Notes: generated by a model not told the origin, from the sequence alone. Counted from the first letter of the stretch, positions 15,607 through 25,130 are shown. The stretch is 35,495 nucleotides of DNA from Mediterranea massiliensis (GCA_958402075.1 CATXSD010000022.1:1-35495); one strand, 5' to 3'. Made by a program: numbers and translations.

Positions 15607-16224
15607 TCATCGGATATGGAAGTCGAGCAGCTTCTCGTCGCCCAGATACCCCTGCAGATGCTGGCCGATGCTCACCGGCCCCACACCGACCGGCGTACCG
15701 GTAAAGAGCAGGTCGCCTATCTTCAGCGTCATGAAGCGGCTGACGTAGGCGATGATGTCGTCCACGCGAAACAGCATGTCTGCCGTACAGCCGCGCTGCA
15801 CCGTCTGTCCGTCGATATCCAGGTGGAAGTCCAGCCGCTGCACGTCGCCCCCCACCTGCTCCAGCGGTACAAAAGTGCCGATGGCCGCCGAGTTGTCGAA
15901 GCCCTTGCAGAGTTCCCACGGATTGCCCGCCTCGCGGAAGCGTCGCTGCAGGTCACGGGCCGTAAAGTCGATGCCCACCGTCACCGCATCGTAATACCGG
16001 TGCGCAAAGCGCGGCGCGATGTGCTTGCCCAGGCGGCAGATACGCACCACCACCTCGGTCTCATAATGGACCTCGTTCGAGAAGTCGGGAAGGAAAAACG
16101 GCTTGCCATCCTTCAGAATGGCCGAGTCGGGCTTCATGAAGATGACCGGTTCCTTGTTTTCCTGCCGATGCCCCAGCTCCTGGTTGTGCAGGGCATAGTT
16201 CATTCCTACAGCAATAATCTTCAT
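15607..16224 (-). CDS. fumarylacetoacetate hydrolase (FAH) family protein
   Basis: A 205-residue single-domain member of the FAH superfamily, whose members hydrolyse or decarboxylate acylpyruvates and oxaloacetate using a divalent metal. The metal ligands are visible as Glu55 and Glu57 in HYETEVVVRI and Asp86 in VGIDFTARDLQ. The family motifs KGFDNSAAIG, DGQTVQRG and LLFTGTPVGVGPV are present. It resembles the short acylpyruvase/oxaloacetate tautomerase type (FAHD1-like) rather than the two-domain HpcE type. Its ATG overlaps the rex stop codon (TAATG), so translation is coupled to rex. The exact substrate is unknown. Confidence 0.87.
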   Translation of the reverse strand: MKIIAVGMNYALHNQELGHRQENKEPVIFMKPDSAILKDGKPFFLPDFSNEVHYETEVVVRICRLGKHIAPRFAHRYYDAVTVGIDFTARDLQRRFREAGNPWELCKGFDNSAAIGTFVPLEQVGGDVQRLDFHLDIDGQTVQRGCTADMLFRVDDIIAYVSRFMTLKIGDLLFTGTPVGVGPVSIGQHLQGYLGDEKLLDFHIR

Positions 16225-16880
16225 TATTTGATTTCATTAAAGTTCAGACGGTTGAACATCACGGCCAGATGGGCATACAGCGACGTGTTCTGTACGACGA
16301 TGTTCTCGGGCACCCGGATGCGGAAGGGAGTAAAGTTCCACACGGCCTTGATGCCGCCCTTCACCATGTAGTCCGTAATCTGCTGGGCAATCTCGATGGG
16401 TACGGTCAGCACGCCGATATGCACGTCGTACTCCTTCATCTTCCGGGGGAATTCATCGGTATGAAAAATGGGAATGCCGTTCAGCTTCGTGCCGACCAAA
16501 GCGGGATTGACGTCAAAGGCCGCCACAATCTCCAGGCCGAAGTGCCGCAGACCGGAGTCGTGGAGCAAGGCGCCTCCCAGACTTCCCACACCGAACAGGA
16601 ACGCCTTGTGCAGGTTGGTGAAGCCCAGGAAATCCTCGAGCACGGCAATCAGGGTATCCACCTCGTAGCCCACCCGCGTACGTCCCGAAATATTGACATA
16701 CGAAAGGTCCTTGGCTATCTGCGAGGCGTCTACATTGATTTCCTTGGATATCTGGGTGGAAGACACATAGCGTTCTCCCCGCTGCTTCAACAGCTTGACA
16801 TTAGAGAGATACCAAGGGAGGCGTCGCAGCGTAGGCTCCGGCACCCGCAAATGTTCCTTGTTCTGTACCAAACTGCTCAT
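16224..16880 (-). CDS. rex: redox-sensing transcriptional repressor Rex
   Basis: A 218-residue NADH-responsive repressor. ATG at 16880 (MSSLVQNKEHLRVPEPTLRR) is chosen; a TTG seven codons upstream is in frame but less likely. The N-terminal winged helix covers about 15-85 (TLRRLPWYLSNVKLL, ISKEINVDASQIAKDLSYV, GYEVDTLI). The Rossmann NAD(H) site is GVGSLGGA at 97-104, followed by the ligand-binding AAFDVNP and the C-terminal domain-swap helix. Rex represses fermentation and respiration genes when NADH is low. It heads a minus-strand unit with the FAH gene and ispF, and a palindrome-like site overlaps its probable -7 box. Confidence 0.93.
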   Translation of the reverse strand: MSSLVQNKEHLRVPEPTLRRLPWYLSNVKLLKQRGERYVSSTQISKEINVDASQIAKDLSYVNISGRTRVGYEVDTLIAVLEDFLGFTNLHKAFLFGVGSLGGALLHDSGLRHFGLEIVAAFDVNPALVGTKLNGIPIFHTDEFPRKMKEYDVHIGVLTVPIEIAQQITDYMVKGGIKAVWNFTPFRIRVPENIVVQNTSLYAHLAVMFNRLNFNEIK

Positions 16881-16901
16881 CGTTTTCTCTCTATAATCCA
16901 A

Positions 16902-16920
16902 TTTGTGGAGAACAAAATTA
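16902..16920 (-). promoter_or_regulatory. rex: probable rex -7 box overlapping a Rex-box-like sequence
   Basis: On the minus strand TAATTTTG (16913-16920) is a perfect TAnnTTTG box, about 33 bases before the rex ATG. Overlapping it, TTTGT (16902-16906) and ACAAA (16912-16916) form an interrupted palindrome. This resembles a degenerate Rex site (consensus TTGTGAA-N4-TTCACAA) but has only five pairs per arm. No TTTG was found at the right -33 distance. Autoregulation by Rex is plausible but weakly supported. Confidence 0.35.
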
Positions 16921-16982
16921 CATTATTTTTTCCAATGTCGGGCAGGTAGGGCCGAAAAGGTTAACATAATTTCTACGTCGCA

Positions 16983-17013
16983 TTGCAAAAATCGTCGCAA
17001 AGCCGTACTTTTG
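16983..17013 (+). promoter_or_regulatory. promoter of the SUI1-family gene
   Basis: TACTTTTG at 17006-17013 is a perfect Bacteroides -7 box. TTG at 16983-16985, preceded by A, lies 20 bases upstream as a -33 element. The start codon at 17038 follows after a leader of roughly 20 bases, so spacing is sound for a housekeeping promoter. Confidence 0.65.
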
Positions 17014-17037
17014 CCGTCAACAAAAATGCAAACCGTT

Positions 17038-17397
17038 ATGGCTAAGAATACCAAAAACAACGACTGGAAAGACCGCCTGAACGTGGTCTATTCCACCAAT
17101 CCCGACTTCCGTTATGAGACTAGGGACGAAGAGGAAGCCTCCACCCTGCCCCCTTCCCAGCAGAAGCTGCGCGTGCAGCTCGACCGCAAGAACCGCGGCG
17201 GCAAGGTGGTGACCCTCGTCACCGGCTTCACCGGCAGCGACGACGACCTGAAGGAACTGGGGCGGCTGCTGAAGAGCAAGTGCGGCGTGGGCGGCACGGC
17301 CAAGGACGGCGAAATCATCGTCCAGGGCGACTTCAAGCAGAAAGTGCTGGACCTGCTGAAGCAGGCTGGCTACACGCAGACCAAGCCGGTGGGATAA
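17038..17397 (+). CDS. SUI1/eIF1-like translation factor (YciH family)
   Basis: A 119-residue protein made of a short charged N-terminus and a SUI1 fold (about 45-119). The family pattern is clear: RVQLDRKNRGGKVVTLVTGF, then LKELGRLLKSKCGVGGTAKD and GEIIVQGDFKQKVLDLLKQAGY. YciH in other bacteria binds the small ribosomal subunit and affects start-codon fidelity; here the role is inferred from family. ATG 17038 (MAKNTKNND) is preferred, although an in-frame ATG at 17026 also exists. The gene is divergent from rex and converges on tsf, with a shared terminator between them. Confidence 0.88.
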   Translation: MAKNTKNNDWKDRLNVVYSTNPDFRYETRDEEEASTLPPSQQKLRVQLDRKNRGGKVVTLVTGFTGSDDDLKELGRLLKSKCGVGGTAKDGEIIVQGDFKQKVLDLLKQAGYTQTKPVG

Positions 17398-17403
17398 CCC
17401 CGC

Positions 17404-17437
17404 AAAAAAAGAGAGCGCATCGCAGATACGCTCTCTT
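17404..17437. terminator. bidirectional intrinsic terminator between the SUI1 gene and tsf
   Basis: A 9-bp perfect stem, AAGAGAGCG (17409-17417) and CGCTCTCTT (17429-17437), encloses an 11-base loop. Read on the minus strand it is followed by seven T residues (complement of 17404-17410), an excellent terminator for the rplM-tsf operon. On the plus strand the following bases are less T-rich but could still serve the SUI1 gene. Confidence 0.8.
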
Positions 17438-17465
17438 CCGTTTATTTCGACATCCGGACCGGATA

Positions 17466-18458
17466 TTATTCGGCACGCAGGGTGAAACGCTTGAAGTCTA
17501 CCACCTTCAGTTCGGGATCGGCTTCCTTCAGCACTTCTCTTACCGTCTTCTTGGCGTCCATCACGTCTTCCTGGTTCAGCAGGCAGACTTCCTTCAGGAA
17601 CTTGCCCAGACGACCCTTGGCAATGTTCTGGATCATCTGTTCGGGCAGGTGGGCAGCCTTTTCGGCAGAAACCGTAGCGATGATTTCCTTGGCCTTGGCT
17701 ACATCCTCAGCCGTGATCCAGCCCTTGGCCATGTTGCTTTCCATGTGAGCCTCGCTATCTACATGCGAAGGATTAATACCAGCTTTCTTCAGGGCAGCCT
17801 CTACAGCCTTCTGTACCTGCTCGGCCTTGGTCTTCTCGATAGCCACTTCAATTTCTTTCTGCTTTACGTCCTCGGGCACACCGTCTTCGTCGATGGCGAT
17901 GGGGTTCATGGCAGCAATCTGCATAGCTACCTGCTTGCCCAGCTGCTCGTCCACCTTCTTGTTGAAGGCCACGATGGTGCAGAGGCCGTTTCGGTTCATG
18001 TGGTTGTAAACCACTGTGTCGGCACCCTGAACAGTCAGATAACCGTCGAGTTCCATCTTCTCGCCCGTGATACCGCTGCGGTCTGTCACAGCCTGAGCCA
18101 CCGTTACGTCGCCCAGCTGCAGCGCCTTCACTTCGTCTAGCGTCTTGCACTTGTTGGCAACGGCCAGGTCCAGGATGTCCTGAGTCAGTTTCACGAAATC
18201 AGCGTTCTGAGCCACGAAGTCAGTTTCGCACTTCAGGGCGATGATCACGGCAAAGTCGCCGGTTGTCTTAGCCAGCACGCAGCCCTCGGAAGCCTCGCGG
18301 TCCGAACGCTTGGCAGCTACGGCCTGTCCCTTTTCGCGGATAATCTTCATTGCCTTGTCGAAGTCGCCTTCTGCAGTGGTCAAGGCGTTCTTGCAGTCCA
18401 TCATACCAGCACCGGTCATTTTGCGGAGCTTGGTTATATCAGCCATTGTTACAGCCAT
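17466..18458 (-). CDS. tsf: translation elongation factor Ts
   Basis: A 330-residue nucleotide exchange factor for EF-Tu. The N-terminal UBA-like domain (MADITKLRKMTGAGMMDCKN) and the conserved EF-Tu-contacting TDFVA in CETDFVAQN (about residue 80) are plain. The protein is longer than the E. coli form (283) by insertions in the dimerisation half, as is usual for Bacteroidetes. A second ATG four codons in (MADI) is possible. It is the last gene of the rplM-rpsI-rpsB-tsf operon and ends at a strong terminator. Confidence 0.96.
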   Translation of the reverse strand: MAVTMADITKLRKMTGAGMMDCKNALTTAEGDFDKAMKIIREKGQAVAAKRSDREASEGCVLAKTTGDFAVIIALKCETDFVAQNADFVKLTQDILDLAVANKCKTLDEVKALQLGDVTVAQAVTDRSGITGEKMELDGYLTVQGADTVVYNHMNRNGLCTIVAFNKKVDEQLGKQVAMQIAAMNPIAIDEDGVPEDVKQKEIEVAIEKTKAEQVQKAVEAALKKAGINPSHVDSEAHMESNMAKGWITAEDVAKAKEIIATVSAEKAAHLPEQMIQNIAKGRLGKFLKEVCLLNQEDVMDAKKTVREVLKEADPELKVVDFKRFTLRAE

Positions 18459-18506
18459 AATTTCTTCTATCGTTTTAAAGTTAATAATACTCTTGTTCAG
18501 AAAGCA

Positions 18507-18580
18507 GTTGAGAGTTGAGAACAGAGAATTGAGAATTGCCGTTTAAAGTAACTCTCAACTTTCAATTCTCAACTCTCAAC
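18507..18580. repeat. inverted repeat of GTTGAGA heptads after rpsB
   Basis: The left arm (18507-18540) reads as heptads GTTGAGA, GTTGAGA, ACAGAGA, ATTGAGA, ATTGCCG. The complement of the right arm (18550-18580) reads GTTGAGA, GTTGAGA, ATTGAAA, GTTGAGA. The outer 15 bases pair perfectly and the rest about two in three. In the direction of transcription the element begins 8 bases after the rpsB stop (18589). It could set the relative levels of S2 and EF-Ts or be a neutral insertion. Confidence 0.75.
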
Positions 18581-18588
18581 AATATGTT

Positions 18589-19428
18589 TTAAGCCTCTTC
18601 GTCTTCCTTCATGAAGGCAGCAGCCTTGGAAGCGTTGATAGCTTCTTCGTCCGACTTGTCCAGACGAGCCTTGGCAGCTTTCTTCTTGCCACCCTTGTTG
18701 GCAGGAGCCTCACCGGCAGCTTCCATGTCGATCTTCTCGGCCTTGCGTTCTTCCAGACCTTCCTGCATAGCAGCGCAGCAAGCGTCCAGGATGACCTCGA
18801 TAGACTTGGTAGCGTCGTCGTTGGCGGGGATTACGAAGTCTACATTCGTAGGATCGGAGTTCGTGTCCACGATACCGAATACGGGGATACCCAGACGGTT
18901 GGCTTCGCGAACGGCGATGTTTTCCTTCATTACGTCTACCACGAACAGAGCAGACGGCAGACGGGTCAGGTCAGCGATGGAACCCAGAGTCTTGTCCAAC
19001 TTGGCACGCTGACGAGAGATCTGCAGGATTTCTCTCTTGGAGAGGTTCGAGTAAGTACCGTCGTTAGTCAGCTTGTCGATGGTAGCCATCTTCTTAACGG
19101 CCTTACGGATAGTCGGGAAGTTGGTCAACATACCACCCGGCCAGCGCTCGATTACATAAGGCATATTTACAGATGCAGCCTTGTCGGCAACCACCTGCTT
19201 AGCTTGTTTTTTAGTAGCAACAAACAGGACTTTCTTTCCTGATTTAGCGATTTGCTTCAAAGCTTCAGCAGCTTCGTCAATTTTAGCAACCGTCTTGTTG
19301 AGGTCAATGATGTGAATACCATTGCGCTCCATGAAGATGTAAGGAGCCATTGCAGGGTTCCACTTTCTTTTCAAGTGACCGAAGTGGCAACCGGCTTCTA
19401 ATAATGTATCAAAATTTGTTCTAGACAT
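18589..19428 (-). CDS. rpsB: 30S ribosomal protein S2
   Basis: A 279-residue S2 protein. The start MSRTNFDTLLEAGCHFGHLKRKWNP and the motifs YIFMERNGIHIIDL and FVIPANDDATKSIE are standard. A Lys/Ala-rich C-terminal tail (about 235-279, with GGKKKAAKARLDKSDEEA) extends it beyond the E. coli protein (241). It lies upstream of tsf as in most bacteria, with a 130-bp spacer filled by a heptad inverted repeat. Confidence 0.97.
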   Translation of the reverse strand: MSRTNFDTLLEAGCHFGHLKRKWNPAMAPYIFMERNGIHIIDLNKTVAKIDEAAEALKQIAKSGKKVLFVATKKQAKQVVADKAASVNMPYVIERWPGGMLTNFPTIRKAVKKMATIDKLTNDGTYSNLSKREILQISRQRAKLDKTLGSIADLTRLPSALFVVDVMKENIAVREANRLGIPVFGIVDTNSDPTNVDFVIPANDDATKSIEVILDACCAAMQEGLEERKAEKIDMEAAGEAPANKGGKKKAAKARLDKSDEEAINASKAAAFMKEDEEA

Positions 19429-19535
19429 TTTCTTTTAAATTAATCGTTTACTTTCTTTTTTGTTTCTTCTAAACCAACCGCCGGGTAGTCTGAATCTGAA
19501 GAGTCCCGGTAGTTTAGATACTAAACGCTTTTTCA

Positions 19536-19605
19536 GTTGAGAGTTGAGAGGTGAAAGTCGAGAATTAAGCAACTTGTCCGCCCCAACCGTTCTCCAACTC
19601 TTAAC
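19536..19605. repeat. degenerate inverted repeat of GTTGAGA heptads at the rpsI stop
   Basis: Heptads GTTGAGA, GTTGAGA, GGTGAAA, GTCGAGA and ATTAAGC run from 19536. The partner CTCCAACTCTTAAC (about 19592-19605) reaches into the stop codon of rpsI. The starting word is the same as in the rpsB-tsf spacer, 1 kb away in the same operon, but the copy is more decayed. Confidence 0.6.
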
Positions 19606-19987
19606 GTTTACTGAACTGGAATCTACGACGTGCTTTCGGTTGTCCCGGTTTCTTACGTTCAACAGAACGAGGATCACGAGTCATGAAACCTTCAGAACGG
19701 AGAGCAGCCTTGTCCTCAGCATTGATTTTCACCAGTGCGCGGGCAATTGCCAAACGCAAAGCCTGAGACTGGCCGGTGAAACCGCCACCGCAGAGATTAA
19801 CTTTGATGTCGTACTTTTCAGCAACACCCAGCTTATTCAACGGCTGTTTAACTACATACTGAAGAATGCTTGATGGAAAGTACTCTGCGAGGTCTCTCTT
19901 GTTAATAGTAATCTTTCCAGTACCTTCGCTTACGAAAATACGTGCAATTGCACTTTTACGTCTGCCTAATGCATTTACTACTTCCAT
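19601..19987 (-). CDS. rpsI: 30S ribosomal protein S9
   Basis: A 128-residue S9 protein with the typical N-terminus ALGRRKSAIARIFVSEGTG and the strongly basic C-terminus ending in SKR, whose last residues reach the P-site tRNA. FTGQSQALRLAIARALV is another family motif. It follows rplM after 6 bp, the universal L13-S9 pair. Confidence 0.97.
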   Translation of the reverse strand: MEVVNALGRRKSAIARIFVSEGTGKITINKRDLAEYFPSSILQYVVKQPLNKLGVAEKYDIKVNLCGGGFTGQSQALRLAIARALVKINAEDKAALRSEGFMTRDPRSVERKKPGQPKARRRFQFSKR

Positions 19988-19993
19988 TATCTC

Positions 19994-20455
19994 TTATTTA
20001 AGTGCGTTAATATCTATCATTTTGGGGTTCTGAGCCTCATGCTTGTGTTCGCTGCCGGCATATACATACATGTTGCCCAGCAGTTTGGCGCCCAGCTTGT
20101 TCTTGGGGAGCATGCCCTTCACTACCTTTCTCAGCAGCTTGTCCTCGCCGTTCGGTTTGGCCTTCAGGCGGGCGGGGGTCATCTCTCTCTGGCCACCTGG
20201 ATAGCCGGTATAGGACAGATAAATCTTGTCGGTCCACTTGTTGCCAGTCATTTTCACTTTGTCGGCATTGATAATGATTACATTATCGCCACAATCTACG
20301 TGAGGGGTAAAGTTGGGTTTATACTTTCCTCTCAACAGTTTCGCAACTTTTGCGCCCAGACGGCCCAATACCTGGTCTGTAGCGTCAACGATGACCCATT
20401 CTTTCGTCACCGTAGCTTTGTTTGCAGAAATGGTCTTGTAACTTAAAGTATCCAC
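19994..20455 (-). CDS. rplM: 50S ribosomal protein L13
   Basis: A 153-residue L13 protein. The conserved VDATDQVLGRLGAKVAKLL, YTGYPGG, PNGEDKLLRKVVKGMLPKN and KLLGNMYVYAGSEHKHEAQ are all present. It is the first gene of the rplM-rpsI-rpsB-tsf operon and has an excellent promoter 127 bases upstream. Confidence 0.97.
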   Translation of the reverse strand: MDTLSYKTISANKATVTKEWVIVDATDQVLGRLGAKVAKLLRGKYKPNFTPHVDCGDNVIIINADKVKMTGNKWTDKIYLSYTGYPGGQREMTPARLKAKPNGEDKLLRKVVKGMLPKNKLGAKLLGNMYVYAGSEHKHEAQNPKMIDINALK

Positions 20456-20581
20456 TCTTAAATGTTTTTTAAAATGTTACTACTAAATGTTTTTCTTCAC
20501 CACCAGCCAACCGCCCCGGACAAAGGTCGATTAACTCGCTATGAATTAATTGCTTATCCTTTTTAGATAATAATCGGCTTG

Positions 20582-20612
20582 CAAAGGTACGTTTTTTCTG
20601 CCAACTGACAAA
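20582..20612 (-). promoter_or_regulatory. rplM: promoter of the rplM-rpsI-rpsB-tsf operon
   Basis: On the minus strand TTTG (20609-20612) and TACCTTTG (20582-20589) are perfect -33 and -7 boxes of the Bacteroides type with exactly 19 bases between them. The leader to the rplM ATG is about 120 bases, long enough for a ribosomal-protein control structure, though I do not see a clear one. Confidence 0.85.
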
Positions 20613-20672
20613 CGATTTAGTCTTTTTTTTGTCTGACAGTCAGAGCAGAAACCATACTTCCTCTAAAAACAA

Positions 20673-20746
20673 TCACCACAGATTACACCGATTTCCACAG
20701 ACAGGCACTGCATCCAATCTGTGAAAATCCGCGTAATCTGTGGTGA
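20673..20746. repeat. inverted repeat of the CACCACAGATTA type, after asnS
   Basis: TCACCACAGATTA (20673-20685) and TAATCTGTGGTGA (20734-20746) are perfect 13-base complements. Further in, both arms keep a 9-base period (CACAGATTA, CACCGATTT, CCACAGACA) and pair imperfectly. It begins 24 bases after the asnS stop in the direction of transcription and is the second copy of the family seen after mrp. With the rplM promoter it accounts for the 315-base gap between rplM and asnS; nothing else is visible there. Confidence 0.75.
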
Positions 20747-20770
20747 AGTCTATGCGGGATACCGTTTCAA

Positions 20771-22174
20771 TCAGAACTCGGCGTTACGCGGCGTACGCGG
20801 GAAGGGGATCACATCGCGGATGTTGGCCATACCCGTCACGAACAGCAGCAGGCGTTCGAAGCCCAGACCGAAACCGGCATGCGGACACGTGCCATACTTG
20901 CGGGTGTCCAGATACCACCACATGTCCTTCATCGGGATGTGGAGCTCGGTGATGCGGGCCATCAGCTTGTCGTAGTTCTCCTCACGCACACTTCCGCCGA
21001 TGATTTCGCCAATCTGCGGGAACAGCACGTCGGTGCCCTGCACGGTCTTGCCGTCCTCGTTCTGCTTCATGTAGAAAGCCTTGATTTCCTTCGGATAGTC
21101 TATCATGATGACCGGCTTCTGGAAGTGCTCCTCCACCAGATAGCGTTCGTGCTCGCTGGCCAGGTCGCAGCCCCAGTACACGGGGAACTCGAACTTGTGT
21201 CCTTTGGCCACGGCGTCTTCCAGAATCTTGATGCCTTCCGTATAGGGCAGGCGCACAAACTCGGTGTCGACCACCTTCTGCAGGCGCTCTATCAGCCCCT
21301 TGTCCACCATCTTGTTGAGGAATTCCAGGTCGTCGCGGCAGTTGTCCAGCGCCCATTTCACACAGAACTTGATGAATTCCTCTTCCAGGTCCATCAGCTC
21401 GGGCAGGTCGGCAAAGGCCACCTCGGGCTCTATCATCCAGAACTCGGCCAGGTGGCGCGGCGTGTTCGAGTTCTCCGCACGGAACGTGGGGCCGAAGGTA
21501 TAGATGGCGCCCAGGGCCGTAGCGGCCAGCTCGCCTTCCAGCTGACCGGATACCGTCAGACTGGTCTGCTTGCCGAAGAAGTCGTCGTCGTAGATGATGG
21601 AACCGTTCTCGTCCTTCTTCAGGTCGTAGAGGTTCTTCGTGGTCACCTGGAACATCTGGCCGGCTCCTTCACAGTCAGACGCCGTGATGATGGGCGTGTG
21701 GAAGTAGAAGAAGCCCTTCTGATGGAAGAAGGTGTGGATGGCGATGGCCATGTTGTGGCGGATGCGGAACACGGCGCCGAAGGTATTGGTACGCGGACGC
21801 AGGTGGGCAATCTCGCGCAGGAACTCCATGGAGTGTCCCTTCTTCTGCAGCGGATACGTGTTGTCGCAGGTGCCCAGCACCTCGATTTCGAGGGCCTGTA
21901 TTTCCGCCTTCTGTCCGGCGCCTACCGACTCCGTCAGCACGCCGTTCACACTCAGGCAGGCGCCCGTGGTGATGTCCTTCAGCACAGCCTCGTCGAAGTT
22001 GGCCAGGTCGACCACAATCTGCACATTATTTATTGTAGAACCGTCGTTCAGCGCGATGAAGTTTACCTGTTTGCTACCTCTGCGGGTACGTACCCAGCCT
22101 TTCACGTTGACCATAGCGCCGAAGTCGTCACGCTTCAGCAGGTCCACAATCTTTGTTCTACCAATTTTTTCCAT
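20771..22174 (-). CDS. asnS: asparaginyl-tRNA synthetase
   Basis: A 467-residue class IIb synthetase. The N-terminal OB-fold for the anticodon is seen at VKGWVRTRRGSKQVNFIALN. Motif 2 is in FRAENSNTPRHLAEFWMIEPE and motif 3 in GFGLGFERLLLFVTGM, followed by the AsnRS-type ending RDVIPFPRTPRNAEF. The length matches E. coli AsnRS (466), and features specific to AspRS are absent. It lies 27 bp after the pseudouridine synthase gene. Confidence 0.96.
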   Translation of the reverse strand: MEKIGRTKIVDLLKRDDFGAMVNVKGWVRTRRGSKQVNFIALNDGSTINNVQIVVDLANFDEAVLKDITTGACLSVNGVLTESVGAGQKAEIQALEIEVLGTCDNTYPLQKKGHSMEFLREIAHLRPRTNTFGAVFRIRHNMAIAIHTFFHQKGFFYFHTPIITASDCEGAGQMFQVTTKNLYDLKKDENGSIIYDDDFFGKQTSLTVSGQLEGELAATALGAIYTFGPTFRAENSNTPRHLAEFWMIEPEVAFADLPELMDLEEEFIKFCVKWALDNCRDDLEFLNKMVDKGLIERLQKVVDTEFVRLPYTEGIKILEDAVAKGHKFEFPVYWGCDLASEHERYLVEEHFQKPVIMIDYPKEIKAFYMKQNEDGKTVQGTDVLFPQIGEIIGGSVREENYDKLMARITELHIPMKDMWWYLDTRKYGTCPHAGFGLGFERLLLFVTGMANIRDVIPFPRTPRNAEF

Positions 22175-22201
22175 AACTCTATTTACTTATATATATGTGA
22201 T

Positions 22202-23614
<1,413 letters not shown>

Positions 23615-23667
23615 TTTCTTTTTTATTCGAATAAAATTAAACCTGTTGGCCTCACGGCCTTATTTTT

Positions 23668-23737
23668 AGCGGTCAGCGGTCAGTGGTTAGCGGTTAGCAG
23701 TGCATTACCGACCGCTAACCCCTAACCGTTTACCGCT
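23668..23737. repeat. inverted repeat of AGCGGTT heptads after purB
   Basis: The left arm reads AGCGGTC, AGCGGTC, AGTGGTT, AGCGGTT in 7-base register. The complement of the right arm reads AGCGGTA, AACGGTT, AGGGGTT, AGCGGTC. About 25 of 31 bases pair. In the direction of transcription it starts 2 bases after the purB stop (23740) and lies between purB and the pseudouridine synthase gene. Confidence 0.75.
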
Positions 23738-23739
23738 AT

Positions 23740-25086
23740 TTACATTCCCGTATAATTGTGCGGAGTGATGGCGCGAAGCTCCTTCTTGATGTCTTCGCTC
23801 ACGTTCAGCTCCTCGATAAAGTTCTTGATGGACGCTTCCGTAATGGCCTGGTTGGTGCGTGTCAGCGCCTTCAGTGCCTCGTACGGATGCGGATAAGCCT
23901 CGCGGCGCAGGATGGTCTGTATCGCCTCGGCCACCACGCTCCAGCAGTTGTCCAGGTCGCGGTAGATGACCGGCTCGTTGAGCAGCAGCTTGCGCAGGCC
24001 CTTCAGCGAGCTCTGCATGGCGATGACCGTGTGTCCGAAGGGCACGCCGATGTTTCTCAGCACCGTCGAGTCCGTCAGGTCGCGCTGCAGGCGCGACACC
24101 GGCAGCTTCACGGCCAGGTGCTCCAGGATGGCGTTGGCCATGCCCAGGTTGCCTTCGGCGTTCTCGAAGTCGATGGGGTTCACCTTGTGGGGCATGGCGC
24201 TCGAGCCCACCTCGCCGGCCTTGATCTTCTGCTTGAAGTATTCCATGGAGATGTATTGCCAGAAGTCGCGGTTCATGTCGATCATGATGGTGTTGATGCG
24301 CTTCATGGCATCGAACACGGCCGACAGGTTGTCGTAGTTCGATATCTGCGTGGTATATTCCTCGCGCTCCAGTCCCAGCTTCTCGGCCACGAAACGGTTG
24401 CCGAAGGCCTTCCAGTCGTAGTCGGGATAGGCCACGTGGTGGGCGTTGTAGTTGCCCGTGGCGCCGCCGAACTTGGCCGTCATGGGGCACGCCTTCAGCG
24501 TGGCCAGCTGGCGTTCCAGGCGGTAGACGAAGACGTTGATTTCCTTGCCCAGGCGGGTAGGCGAAGCGGGTTGTCCGTGTGTCTTGGCCAGCATGGGGAT
24601 GTCGGCCCACTCTTCGGCATACGTGCGCAGCTGTCCGATGAGTTCCTCCAGTTGCGGGTAGTACACCTGCTCCAGTGCCTCCTTCACGGAGAGGGGCACC
24701 GAGGTATTGTTGATGTCCTGCGAAGTCAGTCCGAAGTGGATGAATTCCTTGTACTCCTCCAGTCCGCCCAGCTTGTCAAACTGTTCCTTCAGGAAGTATT
24801 CCACGGCCTTCACGTCGTGGTTGGTCACGCTCTCGATGTCCTTGATGCGCTGAGCGTCGGCTTCCGAGAAGTTGCGGTAAATGTTTCTCAAGGTTTCGAA
24901 GATACCTTTGTCCACGCCCTTCAGCTGGGGCAGCGGCAGTTCGCAGAGGGCGATGAAGTACTCCACTTCCACCCGTACGCGGTATCTCATCAGTGCGAAT
25001 TCCGAGAAATAGGCGGCCAAGGCATCCGTCTTGCCCCTATAACGACCGTCAATCGGCGAGATTGCGGTAAGTAAATCCAGTTTCAT
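23740..25086 (-). CDS. purB: adenylosuccinate lyase
   Basis: A 448-residue enzyme acting twice in purine synthesis (SAICAR cleavage and adenylosuccinate to AMP). ATG at 25086 is chosen for the standard start MKLDLLTAISPIDGRY; the frame upstream is open but not homologous. The fumarase/aspartase signature is seen as GSSAMPHKVNPIDFENAEGN. LTSQDINNTS and KTHGQPASPTRLGKE hold the catalytic histidine regions. It is of the E. coli type (456). A -7 box TAATTTTG lies 37 bases upstream. Two genes follow on the same strand after a heptad inverted repeat. Confidence 0.95.
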   Translation of the reverse strand: MKLDLLTAISPIDGRYRGKTDALAAYFSEFALMRYRVRVEVEYFIALCELPLPQLKGVDKGIFETLRNIYRNFSEADAQRIKDIESVTNHDVKAVEYFLKEQFDKLGGLEEYKEFIHFGLTSQDINNTSVPLSVKEALEQVYYPQLEELIGQLRTYAEEWADIPMLAKTHGQPASPTRLGKEINVFVYRLERQLATLKACPMTAKFGGATGNYNAHHVAYPDYDWKAFGNRFVAEKLGLEREEYTTQISNYDNLSAVFDAMKRINTIMIDMNRDFWQYISMEYFKQKIKAGEVGSSAMPHKVNPIDFENAEGNLGMANAILEHLAVKLPVSRLQRDLTDSTVLRNIGVPFGHTVIAMQSSLKGLRKLLLNEPVIYRDLDNCWSVVAEAIQTILRREAYPHPYEALKALTRTNQAITEASIKNFIEELNVSEDIKKELRAITPHNYTGM

Positions 25087-25122
25087 ACGTCGTATTTCTA
25101 TAAAATGATAATTATCAGGCCG

Positions 25123-25130
25123 CAAAATTA
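25123..25130 (-). promoter_or_regulatory. purB: -7 promoter box of purB
   Basis: TAATTTTG on the minus strand is a perfect TAnnTTTG box, 36 bases before the ATG. The -33 position shows no clear TTTG, so the promoter is judged from one element and position only. Confidence 0.5.

Noticed and set aside
23758..25074. A 438-codon plus-strand frame opposite purB
   Set aside because: It is antisense to a complete adenylosuccinate lyase and has no recognisable domain, start context or promoter.
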